The notes: generated by a model from the sequence alone, not told the origin. DNA of 14,780 bases from JBEKZQ01 sp049509675 (GCA_049509675.1 JBEKZQ010000117.1:1-14780), one strand, 5' to 3'. Positions 1 to 7,271 are shown, counted from the first letter of the stretch. Program-made: numbers and translations.

Positions 1-539
1 TTGCGAATACTGTTAATAGCTCGGGGGGCTATGTACCCAATTCTTCAACTTCTCCTCCCTGGGGCGCGGGACCGCAACCGAGCAATTGGTCTCCGGTCAC
101 ACAGGTCGCCAACACGGATCCGGCCTTCTTTAACTTCGACAACTGGACCGGCCTGAATCACCAGCGCAGTCGCGTGACCAACATGGAAATCACCGATGGC
201 GCAAGCAATACATACCTGGTGGGGGAGAAGTATCTCAGTCCCGATTCGTACCTCAGCGGTAAGGACCCCGGCGACGGCGTCTCGATCCTCAGCGGCGCCG
301 ACTATGATTTGCACCGCTGGACGACGTATAGCGCCAGTACTCCCACCGCCTACAGCCCCCTCCGCGACCGCCGCGGAGTGACGGCGTACATGATCTTTGG
401 CAGCGCCCATGCGTCGGGTTTCAACATGGCCCTGTGCGATGGCTCGGTCCGCACCATCAATTTCAACATCGATCCGCAACTCCACAGCAATCTCGGCTGT
501 AGGAACGACCGCAACACGATCGATCCCAGCGGGTTCTAA
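1..539 (+). CDS. DUF1559 domain-containing protein, C-terminal part (5' truncated by window edge)
   Basis: The reading frame is open from base 3 to a TAA stop at 537-539, so only the C-terminal ~178 residues are present. The signature of the planctomycete DUF1559 family (also called H-X9-DG proteins) is visible: the 'ITDGASNTYLVGEKYL' block, then near the end His, nine residues, Asp-Gly in 'HASGFNMALCDGSV'. Full-length members have a type IV pilin-like N-terminal methylation/transmembrane segment and are surface or pseudopilin-like. That part lies upstream of the window. Function is unknown; these proteins occur in tens of copies per planctomycete genome. A strong hairpin follows 42 bp after the stop. 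The gene converges on oleD. Confidence 0.95.
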   Translation, partial: ANTVNSSGGYVPNSSTSPPWGAGPQPSNWSPVTQVANTDPAFFNFDNWTGLNHQRSRVTNMEITDGASNTYLVGEKYLSPDSYLSGKDPGDGVSILSGADYDLHRWTTYSASTPTAYSPLRDRRGVTAYMIFGSAHASGFNMALCDGSVRTINFNIDPQLHSNLGCRNDRNTIDPSGF

Positions 540-581
540 GCTGGACTTTTGCAAACTGCGGTAGGGGGTACGCAAGTGGTC

Positions 582-604
582 CCCCTCTCCCGGAGGGAGA
601 GGGG
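582..604. terminator. perfect 10-bp hairpin between convergent genes
   Basis: CCCCTCTCCC and GGGAGAGGGG form a perfect 10-bp stem around a GGA loop. It lies 42 bp past the DUF1559 stop and 66 bp past the oleD stop on the opposite strand. There is no U-tract, so it could be a bidirectional terminator, an mRNA-stabilising hairpin, or a dispersed palindromic repeat. The stem is seen; the role is inferred. Confidence 0.45.
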
Positions 605-630
605 AACTTGGACCGGCATAAAGACACTCC

Positions 631-710
631 TGCTCTCTTGCTCACCTGCTCACCTGCTCACCTGCTCACCTACTCACCTGCTCTCTTGCTCACCTGCTCA
701 CCTGTTCCTC
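631..710. repeat. 8-bp tandem repeat (TGCTCACC)n, 10 units, overlapping the 3' end of oleD
   Basis: Ten consecutive octamers start at 631, 639, 647, 655, 663, 671, 679, 687, 695 and 703. Six are exact TGCTCACC; the others are TGCTCTCT (twice), TACTCACC and TGTTCCTC. Read on the minus strand the unit is GGTGAGCA. The array runs into the last codons of oleD, and the variant unit at 671-678 supplies the oleD TAG stop. Such short arrays are prone to slippage. Confidence 0.85.
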
Positions 711-1692
711 TCAGGCTCTCGCCCAACCGCTGCATCCCTTCGGCGGTCGAGATCCGCGGCTGGTAGCTAAGATCCTGCCGGGCGCGGCGGATGTCGAACC
801 AGTGCGATCGGGCCAGTTGCGCAGCAAGGAAGCGGGTCATCACCGGTTCGCCCTTAAGCTGCACCGTGCGATACAGTAGCTCCCAGAGGCGACCAATCGC
901 CCATGCCGCCGCCAGGGGAACCGATCGCTCGACCGGTGGCAAACCGGCCAGGGCCAGAATGTCGTTGATCCATCGCCAGCAATTCACCGGTTCACCCTGG
1001 CTGATGAAATAAGCCCGGCCAGCCACCGGCGAACCCGGCCGCAACGCCTCGGCCGCCAGCAGGTGCGCCTCGGCGGCGTTCTCCACGTAGACGTTGTCGA
1101 CCATGTTCGTGCCGTCGCCCACGCGGCGCAATCGCCCGTGCCGGGCCAGTTCCAGGAGCCGCGGAATGAGATGCCGGTCGCGCGGCCCCCAAATCAGGTG
1201 CGGCCGCAATGCGCAACTCACCAGGCCGTCGATGCCGCTGGCCGCCAGCACGTGCCGCTCGGCCAGGGCCTTGCTCTGTGCGTAGTGGGAGAACCAGCGC
1301 CGGCAGTAGGGCGCCGATTCGTCGACGCCTTGCTGATCGCTGCCGTCGAACGTGACGCTCGGACTGCTCGTATACACCAGGCGACCGACACCGTGCCGCA
1401 GGCAGCCGTCCACCACGTGGCGGGTGCCCCAAAAATTGATCTCACAATATCGATGCCAGGGGCCGCCGATGCCGGCAATGCCCGCCAGGTGGAAAACAAC
1501 GTCCACGCCGCGACAGGCGGCCATCGTCGCCTCCCGATCGCGGACATCCGCCAACACGGTCTCGACGCCCAGGCGGTCCAAAGACCGGTCGCGGGTGCGA
1601 CACAGCGCGCGGACGCAATCTCCTCGGGCGAGCAACTGCTCGACCAGGTACAGGCCGAGGAAGCCGCTGCCGCCGGTGACCAATGCGTGCAT
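670..1692 (-). CDS. oleD: OleD-like NAD(P)-dependent 2-alkyl-3-oxoalkanoate reductase
   Basis: This 340-residue protein is an extended short-chain dehydrogenase of the 3beta-HSD/epimerase type. The Rossmann motif TGGSGFLG is at residues 6-13, a Ser-rich 'YTSSPSV' strand at 107-113, and the catalytic YxxxK at Tyr137/Lys141. The stretches 'LRPHLIWGP', 'VGDGTN.VDN.Y..NAA.AH' and 'GRAYFISQGEPV' are those I know from OleD of bacterial olefin synthesis. OleD reduces the OleA beta-keto acid to the beta-hydroxy acid that OleC cyclises. The third gene of the oleC operon supports this. The start ATG at 1692 lies at the edge of a heptamer array; no clear ribosome site is visible there. The last ~12 residues (GTGEQVSKRAGE) come from the octamer array and are probably not functional. 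A generic sterol-dehydrogenase-like reductase is the alternative. Confidence 0.87.
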   Translation of the reverse strand: MHALVTGGSGFLGLYLVEQLLARGDCVRALCRTRDRSLDRLGVETVLADVRDREATMAACRGVDVVFHLAGIAGIGGPWHRYCEINFWGTRHVVDGCLRHGVGRLVYTSSPSVTFDGSDQQGVDESAPYCRRWFSHYAQSKALAERHVLAASGIDGLVSCALRPHLIWGPRDRHLIPRLLELARHGRLRRVGDGTNMVDNVYVENAAEAHLLAAEALRPGSPVAGRAYFISQGEPVNCWRWINDILALAGLPPVERSVPLAAAWAIGRLWELLYRTVQLKGEPVMTRFLAAQLARSHWFDIRRARQDLSYQPRISTAEGMQRLGESLRGTGEQVSKRAGE

Positions 1693-1693
1693 G

Positions 1694-1742
1694 GAGTCGA
1701 GAGTCTAGAGTCGAGAGTCGAGGGTCGAGAGCTAAGGGTGAG
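1694..1742. repeat. degenerate 7-bp tandem repeat (GAGTCGA)n upstream of oleD
   Basis: Seven consecutive heptamers starting at 1694 read GAGTCGA, GAGTCTA, GAGTCGA, GAGTCGA, GGGTCGA, GAGCTAA, GGGTGAG. The array fills most of the 72-bp gap between the GYF_2 gene stop and the oleD start. The 11-mer CAATGCGTGCA lies on both sides (1681-1691 and 1743-1753), the first copy being the oleD start region itself. Confidence 0.8.
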
Positions 1743-1764
1743 CAATGCGTGCAAAGGTGGCCAT

Positions 1765-2694
1765 TCAATTGATTCCGGGAATGGCAGGCGGCGCCCCAGC
1801 GGGCAAGGGCAATTCGGGCGGTTGGTCCGTGTCGGCCGCCTTCGGGGTGGTCGCGCCCTTGGCCGGCTCAGCCTTGGACTTGGCGCCGGACGCCTCCTGT
1901 TTTCCGCCAGCCTCTTCGGCCTTGGGCTTCTTTGCGGACGGCGCGGAGGCATCGCTCTTCGCCTGGTGGGCCTCGGCCTTGCCTTTCTCGCCGCCCTTTT
2001 CCTGCTGGCCGGCATGGGCTGCGCGCTTGGCCGACTTGTCGGTATTGGGCTCGGCGGCCTTTTGGTCCTCCTTCGCCGCCACGCCCTTATTGGGCTCGGT
2101 CTTCGTCACGTTCTTATTGCCTCCGGGCATGAGCAGGGCGATGGTCACGATGACGAACGTGAGCATCAGGCCGCCGCCGACCACGCCCAGGATGATGAGC
2201 GTGAGCTTTTGCTGCTGCTCTTTCTTCAGGCCCGTGACATTGCTCTTGCGGCTGGCCGCCCGAATCGGTTCACTTGTGTCAATCTCGAATTGATCGAAAT
2301 TGAGCCCATGATGACCATGGCCGCCGCCGAGCGACAAGCCTTCCGGCATGTGCGCGGCGGGCGGAGGCGGTGCGGCGGCTTGTGCCGCGGGCAGGATGAT
2401 CGGCTTGGCCACGGGCGGATGGCCGGCGGCCGCCCGGGCCGGTCCGGCGCCTGCCGTGGCGGCCGGCGGCGACGCCTTGGTCCGCGGCTGCTGGGCTGCG
2501 GGCTGCGGCGCGGTCGCCGCGCCGTCGGGAAATAGACCCTTCACGCGGCCGGCAGGAATCCACGGTCCCCCCGTGCCGCGCCGCACCTGGTGTTCCGGCC
2601 GAAGCCAACCTCGCGCCACCAACTGCTGCAACTGCGAAACCGAGAGCGGTCCGACCTCTTTGCTCGGAGTCTTGCAAAACCAATCCGCGGCCAT
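1765..2694 (-). CDS. GYF_2-domain single-pass membrane protein with Lys/Ala/Glu-rich tail
   Basis: This 309-residue protein lies between oleC and oleD. From the ATG at 2694 the first ~55 residues form a GYF_2 (DUF4339-type) domain: 'MAADWFCK', 'VGPLSVSQLQQLVARGWL', 'GPWIPA'. A Pro/Ala-rich linker follows (~57-120), then one transmembrane helix at ~164-189 preceded by KKEQQQK. The low-complexity tail is rich in Lys, Ala and Glu and ends Pro-rich. The predicted layout is an N-terminal GYF_2 domain, one membrane anchor and a charged disordered tail. GYF-type domains bind proline-rich peptides; the partner is unknown. It starts 36 bp after the oleC stop, so it is probably co-transcribed. A GTG at 2706 would add four residues (MHRI); neither start has a strong ribosome site, and I prefer the ATG because family members usually begin M-x-x-x-WF. 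Confidence 0.85.
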   Translation of the reverse strand: MAADWFCKTPSKEVGPLSVSQLQQLVARGWLRPEHQVRRGTGGPWIPAGRVKGLFPDGAATAPQPAAQQPRTKASPPAATAGAGPARAAAGHPPVAKPIILPAAQAAAPPPPAAHMPEGLSLGGGHGHHGLNFDQFEIDTSEPIRAASRKSNVTGLKKEQQQKLTLIILGVVGGGLMLTFVIVTIALLMPGGNKNVTKTEPNKGVAAKEDQKAAEPNTDKSAKRAAHAGQQEKGGEKGKAEAHQAKSDASAPSAKKPKAEEAGGKQEASGAKSKAEPAKGATTPKAADTDQPPELPLPAGAPPAIPGIN

Positions 2695-2730
2695 AATTCG
2701 ATGCACTCTCTTCTCGAAGATCCTAAGTCT

Positions 2731-4419
2731 TTAATGTAACTCCGAGGGGCCGTTCGTGCTAGCAGAAGTCTTTCCGGATGCGATCCGTTTTTCCGCCCAA
2801 ACGGCCAGCTTTTCGCGGAAAATCTTGACATTGTGCCGGATGTCCACCGGCAGCGCGGGATGAACCAGGAAATCGTCGATGGCCGCACACAGCGGATGGC
2901 TCGCGGCCAACTGACGGATCTCTGCCAGCAGGCGGTCGCTCGCAGGCGACGATTCCAGTTCCAAGACGATTACCGGCCTCTGACGGCCGGGCGGCCCGAC
3001 GCCCACCAACGCGCTGCGAAAGACGGCCGGGTGCTGGTTGAAAATCGCCTCGCAACAGATCGGATACATCGGCCCATCGGGCGTCAGCACCCGGTGCGCC
3101 ACCCGACCGCAGAACCAGAACCGTCCGGAAGCGTCCAGGTACCCGGTATCGCCCATCCGGTGCCAGACGCCGGCCGCGTCGGGAATCTTCGCCGTTGCAT
3201 TCGACTCCGGGCGAGTAACATATTCCCAGGTCACCACCGGGCCCTGGACGATGAGCTCACCGATCTGCTCGGCCGGCATCTCTTCAGTTTGGTCCAACGC
3301 GCGGATCGGGCCATCGACAATGCGGATCACTTTCCAACGAATGCCGGGGAAATTGCGGCCCACGCACACGCCAGCCCCTTGCCGGGTGGCCTGGGCCGTA
3401 TCGTGGAGCACCTCGGTGGCGGAAATCGAGGCCACCGGCAGGGCTTCCGTCGCACCGTACGGGGTGTAGACGTCGCCATCCTCGCGGATGCAAGCCTTCA
3501 TCCGCCCCAGCACGTCGGCCGGCACGGGCGCCCCGGCCGAAAGCACGCGGCCCAATGTGGCCAGCCGCACTCCGCGTTGTTCGCAGTAGCGGCCGACCCG
3601 ATTCCAGATGGCGGGCGAACCGAAAGCCTGCGTCACGCGCCAATCGGTGATCGCCTCCACGATCTTGGCCGGATCGACCCGGGCGGGCCGCGAGGGATCC
3701 ATGTCGGGAATGACCGTGGTCACGCCCATGGCGCAGTTGAACAGTCCGAATAGGGGGAAACAAGGCAGGTCGATTTCACCCGGTCGGATGGCGTAGCAGT
3801 CGCGGATCTCCTCCACCTGGGCGTTGAAATTGCCGTGCCGGTACAGGACTCCCTTGGGTGGGCCGGTGCTGCCGGTGCTGAAAATGATGGCCGCCGGCTC
3901 ATCGGCCGCTACGGCGAGCGGTTCGTCGGTGCCACTGGCTTGCCAGTGCTCTGGTCCGTTGCGAAGCTGCTGGAGTGTCATTCCGCCCCAGAACCACCGC
4001 CGGCCGACGGTCACGTTTAGCCGGGCCAACGGAAAACGGTGGCGGAGCATGACGCGGACGGCATGGGCCCGTGGCACGGCAACGAACCCCTCGGGCCGGG
4101 CCTCGGCCAGACAACGCACCAGACTTCCTCGCCCCATGCCCGGATCGATCAGGATGGCGATTGCCCGGGCCTTGAACAGGGCAAACACCAACGCGATGAA
4201 ATCGATGCCCGACGGCACCAGCAGCGCCAGCCGGGCGCCGGGCACGACGCCCAAGCCCCTGAGACCCCGGGCGATCCGATTGCTGTCCTGGTCGAGTTGC
4301 CGAAAGGTGACCTGACGATAGTGCCGCTTACCATCGCGGCCGTAGCCCAGCGGCTCGGCGATAGCCGTGGCATCGGGCATTTTTCCGGCCATTTCCGTAA
4401 GCCGGGCGGCGATGTTCAT
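2731..4419 (-). CDS. oleC: OleC-like AMP-dependent ligase (beta-lactone synthetase of olefin biosynthesis)
   Basis: This 562-residue protein belongs to the ANL superfamily. It has the P-loop STGSTGPPKG at ~181-190, the YGATE motif (A5) at ~321-325, 'MGDTGYLD..GRFWFCGR' (A7) at ~422-439, and the C-terminal lysine in 'HNVKIFREKL' (Lys532). The block 'VLYRHGNF.AQVE' followed by 'DLPCFPLFGLFN' and 'VIPDMDPSRPA' is characteristic of OleC rather than ordinary acyl-CoA ligases. OleC uses ATP to close beta-hydroxy acids to beta-lactones, which OleB then decarboxylates to alkenes. The start ATG at 4419 has a good ribosome site, AAAGGAG, 8 bp upstream. It is first in a three-gene unit ending with oleD. 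Databases often label such proteins 'fatty acid CoA ligase' or 'peptide synthase'. Confidence 0.9.
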   Translation of the reverse strand: MNIAARLTEMAGKMPDATAIAEPLGYGRDGKRHYRQVTFRQLDQDSNRIARGLRGLGVVPGARLALLVPSGIDFIALVFALFKARAIAILIDPGMGRGSLVRCLAEARPEGFVAVPRAHAVRVMLRHRFPLARLNVTVGRRWFWGGMTLQQLRNGPEHWQASGTDEPLAVAADEPAAIIFSTGSTGPPKGVLYRHGNFNAQVEEIRDCYAIRPGEIDLPCFPLFGLFNCAMGVTTVIPDMDPSRPARVDPAKIVEAITDWRVTQAFGSPAIWNRVGRYCEQRGVRLATLGRVLSAGAPVPADVLGRMKACIREDGDVYTPYGATEALPVASISATEVLHDTAQATRQGAGVCVGRNFPGIRWKVIRIVDGPIRALDQTEEMPAEQIGELIVQGPVVTWEYVTRPESNATAKIPDAAGVWHRMGDTGYLDASGRFWFCGRVAHRVLTPDGPMYPICCEAIFNQHPAVFRSALVGVGPPGRQRPVIVLELESSPASDRLLAEIRQLAASHPLCAAIDDFLVHPALPVDIRHNVKIFREKLAVWAEKRIASGKTSASTNGPSELH

Positions 4420-4715
4420 CAGGCTGCTCCTTTCGGAAACTCATTGTATCGCGATTTCGGCGTTGCTGCCGGGTAGTGGTACAGTTCGGCAGCACCGGCG
4501 AGCTGCCCGAATCCGGCGTGATGCATCGCGACGGGATCCGCGGCATCCTGGTCGCGCGAAACCTGAAATTCGACGCGGCGTTGCTCAAGTCGGGCAGGAA
4601 TGTCATCGAGCTGACCAAACAGGTTCGTACCTGGACCGATGGCGTGCTGTACGACTACCTCCGCCTGGAACTGGAGGAGAAGGGAACTTGCACCGGTAGC
4701 GCCCGCGGCGGATAA
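4401..4715 (+). pseudogene. remnant of polysaccharide lyase family 4-like (rhamnogalacturonan lyase) C-terminus
   Basis: The frame is open from after a TAA at 4398 to TAA/TGA-type termination at 4715. The last ~65 residues read like the C-terminal carbohydrate-binding domain of bacterial PL4 proteins: 'GVMHRDGIRG', 'LKFDAALLKSGRNVIELT' and the strong ending 'WTDGVLYDYLRLELEE'. Nothing upstream matches the catalytic domain: oleC begins on the opposite strand at 4419, and the only start in frame is a GTG at 4476 with no ribosome site. I read this as a 5'-truncated relic. The family assignment rests on recalled motifs, not a search. A small free-standing gene is possible but less likely. Confidence 0.5.
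4443..4448 (-). promoter_or_regulatory. candidate -10 element for oleC
   Basis: On the minus strand TACAAT (5 of 6 matches to TATAAT) lies 24 bp upstream of the oleC ATG, leaving room for a short leader carrying AAAGGAG. No convincing -35 box is seen at 16-18 bp spacing, so this is only a candidate. Confidence 0.35.
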
Positions 4716-4743
4716 TGCGATTTTCGCCGATGCAAATTGTATC

Positions 4744-4762
4744 CGGCACACGCCGTGTGCCG
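4744..4762. repeat. interspersed palindrome, copy 1
   Basis: CGGCACACGCCGTGTGCCG has 9-bp arms around one central C. It lies in the 149-bp gap upstream of the esterase gene. The same 17-bp core recurs at 4775-4791 (reverse orientation, central G) and at 9611-9627. Confidence 0.75.
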
Positions 4763-4774
4763 ACGACAAAATGC

Positions 4775-4791
4775 GGCACACGGCGTGTGCC
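4775..4791. repeat. interspersed palindrome, copy 2 (inverted relative to copy 1)
   Basis: GGCACACGGCGTGTGCC is the exact reverse complement of the core of copy 1 and lies 13 bp from it. The pair forms a head-to-head arrangement of two hairpins, 74 bp upstream of the esterase start. Confidence 0.75.
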
Positions 4792-4864
4792 TCCTGCATT
4801 GGGATCCGGCAACTTATTGTCTAACAGCGCTTTAGCGCGGCCACGACCTTCGAGGGAAAATACC

Positions 4865-6016
4865 ATGCAAACCAATCACGCCAGGTCTGTAGCGGGAGCA
4901 TTGATCACGATCCTACTTTCGAGTTGGACCGCCCAGTCGGCCCCGCCGGAAAGAAAAGAGCCGGCGCCGCCGAGGTCGGGCGGCGCCTTCGTCTCGCCCG
5001 AGGTCCAGGCGGACGGCAAGATCACCTTCCGGCTTCGCGCCCCGAAGGCGGAGAAGGTTGCCGTGATCTGCGAGGGGGTCGGCACGCAGGCGATGGTCAA
5101 GGATGCCGGCGGCGTCTGGAGCGTGACGGTTGGGCCGGTCGCTCCCGGCATCTACGATTGTCAGTTCGACGTGGACGGCCTGCGCATCACCGATCCGGCC
5201 AGCCCCAATGTCTTCGGCAACCGGCAGGGCTCCCGGGGATACGTCGAAGTGCCCGGGCTGGCGGGGCATCCCAGGCCCGACCAATGGCGCGACGTGCCGC
5301 ATGGCACGGTCACCATCCACTGGTACGCCTCGCAGGCGACGGGCGCGCGCCGCCGGGTCCACGTCTATGCGCCGCCGGGCTTTTCGCAGGAAACCGCCAA
5401 GCGCTATCCGGTGCTTTTCCTGCTGCACGGCTCGGGCGACAACGACTCGCACTGGACGCAACTTGGCCGGGCCAACGTGATCGCCGACAACCTGCTGGCC
5501 GATGGGCGGGCCGTGCCCATGCTCATCGTCATGCCCGATGGCCACGTCGCCGATCGCTCCCGCGAGCGGGAAGCGGGCAGCCGCAGTCGCGGGCGGGACC
5601 TTTTCGAGAAAGACCTGCTCCAGAGCGTGTTGCCGCTGGTCGAGGCGAATTACCGCGTCCTGGCCGATCCGCAGCACCGCGGGATCGTCGGACTGTCGAT
5701 GGGCGGCGGCCAGTCGATCGGCGTCGGGCTCGGGCATCTGGGTCAGTTCGCCTGGGTCGGCGCGTTCAGTGCCGCCGTGTCGGGCGATAATCCGGTCCTG
5801 GCCACGCTGCGCAGCGACCCCGCCGCCAATGAAAAGCTAAAGCTTCTTTGGATCGCCATCGGCAAGGATGACTTTCTGCTTGCGCGGAACCGCGAGTTCG
5901 TCAAGGCGCTGGACGAGTTGAAGATCCGCCACACCTTCCGGGAAACGGAAGGAACGCACGCTTGGGGCGTTTGGCGCGGCTATCTTGCCGAGTTCCTGCC
6001 GCTGCTGTTTCGGTAA
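4865..6016 (+). CDS. secreted alpha/beta-hydrolase esterase with N-terminal CBM48/E-set domain
   Basis: A 383-residue protein. The N-terminus (MQTNHARSVAGALITILL..., to about residue 26) is a signal peptide. Residues ~40-130 look like the E-set/CBM48-type domain that precedes many esterase D/enterochelin-esterase-like enzymes ('ITFRLRAPKAEKVAV', 'GIYDCQFDVDG'). The esterase domain starts near 160 ('VHVYAPPGF', 'YPVLFLLHGSGDND'). The nucleophile is Ser278 in GLSMGG; Asp335/336 ('IGKDDFLL') and His365 ('GTHAWGVWR') complete a plausible triad. The family hydrolyses esters, often acyl or feruloyl groups on plant polysaccharides; the substrate cannot be told. The ATG at 4865 was chosen because GAGGGA lies just upstream and the signal peptide begins there; the upstream open frame runs through the palindromes. 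The adjacent PL4 relic hints at a former carbohydrate context. Confidence 0.9.
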   Translation: MQTNHARSVAGALITILLSSWTAQSAPPERKEPAPPRSGGAFVSPEVQADGKITFRLRAPKAEKVAVICEGVGTQAMVKDAGGVWSVTVGPVAPGIYDCQFDVDGLRITDPASPNVFGNRQGSRGYVEVPGLAGHPRPDQWRDVPHGTVTIHWYASQATGARRRVHVYAPPGFSQETAKRYPVLFLLHGSGDNDSHWTQLGRANVIADNLLADGRAVPMLIVMPDGHVADRSREREAGSRSRGRDLFEKDLLQSVLPLVEANYRVLADPQHRGIVGLSMGGGQSIGVGLGHLGQFAWVGAFSAAVSGDNPVLATLRSDPAANEKLKLLWIAIGKDDFLLARNREFVKALDELKIRHTFRETEGTHAWGVWRGYLAEFLPLLFR

Positions 6017-6030
6017 GAGTCGGCTTTTCG

Positions 6031-6882
6031 TCAAGCCTTCGCCGCACGCCGCCGAAGACAAACTACTCCAAGAGCGATTGCTGCACCGGCCAGCAGGCTG
6101 AGAGAGCCTGGTTCGGGAACGAGGTTCAGCGAGTTGTTCTGGCCGAGCGTGATCGAGTGGTTAGGCTGGAGTGTTGCGTCCCATTGATAGGCCCACGTCG
6201 CATCGCCGACTAAAGGGCCAGTTGCGTTATTGAGCGTTAGCGCAGCGATGGTCTCGATCCGCTGAAGGGTTGTGGGCGAAATGGTTGTCAGCCCGGCTTC
6301 GTACCCTGTCAACGGGCCCGTGACTACGGAATCCAACACGGCGGCACTCGAGGACTGAAGTGCCTCCGAAGGAGTGACGGTTACCGTATCATCGTCGGCG
6401 CTGAGATCGGCGTCCGTGTACTGGAAGAGACGGACGGTCATGGGGTTTGCACTCGAATTGCTAAGCTTGACCTGCTCCGCCAAGTTCGACGAGCCTGACC
6501 CGGGGTCGCCACCCAAAAGGGAATACTTCACCGTGGCTTGGAGACCGCCTGCTGTGCCGTAGTAAAGGGTCGCTCCGTCGTGAAGACCTGCCTCACTCGT
6601 ATCGAGTGAGATGCTGGTAAACGTAAGCGCACTCAAGGGCTGAGCCAGCCCGGAATTCCCAAGCAGATACCAGAACCCCTGTTGGTTGAGATAGTTTGTT
6701 CCCGCGATCGACCAATTACTCAAAAGATTCGCAGAGAGAGGGTTGATCACAACCGCTGAATCGCTGTCTTGCAGAGTAATCATCTCGGCATGGAGCAGGC
6801 CGGCGCCGACATGCGCCAGCAGCACGGCCATGACGCCCACCAGAAGCCTGTTGTCGAATCGTTTCATAAGGGCGATATCCAC
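6031..6882 (-). CDS. PEP-CTERM sorting domain protein
   Basis: A 283-residue secreted protein with an N-terminal signal peptide ('LLVGVMAVLLAHVGAGLLHA') and a C-terminal PEP-CTERM signal: Pro-Glu-Pro at ~256-258, a hydrophobic helix (SLSLLAGAAIALGVVCL), then RRR. PEP-CTERM tails are recognised and cut by exosortase in exopolysaccharide-producing bacteria; no exosortase is in the window. The middle is a Ser/Thr/Asn-rich beta-type sequence with no recognised catalytic domain. The GTG at 6882 is chosen because AGGAGGAGG lies 5 bp upstream; the ATG at 6867 is too far from it. The stop is 14 bp from the esterase stop, and only a weak 5-bp hairpin (6022-6037) is seen between them. GC is lower than in neighbours. 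Confidence 0.9.
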   Translation of the reverse strand: MDIALMKRFDNRLLVGVMAVLLAHVGAGLLHAEMITLQDSDSAVVINPLSANLLSNWSIAGTNYLNQQGFWYLLGNSGLAQPLSALTFTSISLDTSEAGLHDGATLYYGTAGGLQATVKYSLLGGDPGSGSSNLAEQVKLSNSSANPMTVRLFQYTDADLSADDDTVTVTPSEALQSSSAAVLDSVVTGPLTGYEAGLTTISPTTLQRIETIAALTLNNATGPLVGDATWAYQWDATLQPNHSITLGQNNSLNLVPEPGSLSLLAGAAIALGVVCLRRRAAKA

Positions 6883-7185
6883 CTCAGCCTCCTCCTATGC
6901 TTGACAAAGAAGGAAAAACACGTTGACATGCCAACGCAACGCAATGACCCTTCAGAACTAAGGGTACCGCGGGCAGAATCACGAGAGGCGAAGAACACAG
7001 AACAGGACGTGAACTTGAAGTTCCTCGCCCATGAATCTGTGCGGTTAAACCAATGCTCTAGAGAGTCAAAGCAATCGTGAACAATCCCAAGGCTGACCAA
7101 GCCGCGGAGTTGTCCGGGACGGCATCCATGCCTTCTGCTTTGGAGCGCTGCCTCGTAAAGGGTTCAAATCGGACTGGGTTGTAAT

Positions 7186-7204
7186 GGATGTACCGGGTAC
7201 ATCC
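7186..7204. promoter_or_regulatory. 19-bp perfect palindrome, candidate operator
   Basis: GGATGTACCGGGTACATCC has 9-bp arms around one central base. It sits about 13-31 bp downstream of the start site predicted from the TTGACA/TACACT promoter, a position typical for a repressor operator. As RNA it would form a tight hairpin with almost no loop, so protein binding as DNA is more likely. Confidence 0.5.
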
Positions 7205-7223
7205 AGGTCATCTACATCTTTGT

Positions 7224-7251
7224 AGTGTAGCAGTTGTAACGGATATGTCAA
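7224..7251 (-). promoter_or_regulatory. sigma70-type promoter driving the PEP-CTERM gene
   Basis: On the minus strand a consensus -35 TTGACA (7246-7251) is followed after 16 bp by TACACT (7224-7229; 4 of 6). Transcription would start near 7217 and reach the PEP-CTERM start at 6882 after a ~335-nt leader. No other gene is in position to use it. Confidence 0.5.
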
Positions 7252-7271
7252 GGATCATCCCTAAAATATAT

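Noticed and set aside
1063..2535. 490-residue plus-strand ORF
   Set aside because: It is antisense to oleD and the GYF_2 gene, low-complexity, and typical of high-GC shadow frames.
4715..4864. N-terminal extension of the esterase
   Set aside because: It reads through the two palindromes (GTRRVP twice); the signal peptide and GAGGGA site place the start at 4865.
4865..6016. The esterase as OleB, completing the ole set
   Set aside because: OleB is a cytoplasmic haloalkane-dehalogenase-like hydrolase; this protein is exported, has an E-set domain and a GLSMGG serine nucleophile.
6864..7251. Small minus-strand ORFs in the PEP-CTERM leader
   Set aside because: No domains, no ribosome sites, and they lie over the predicted leader and operator.
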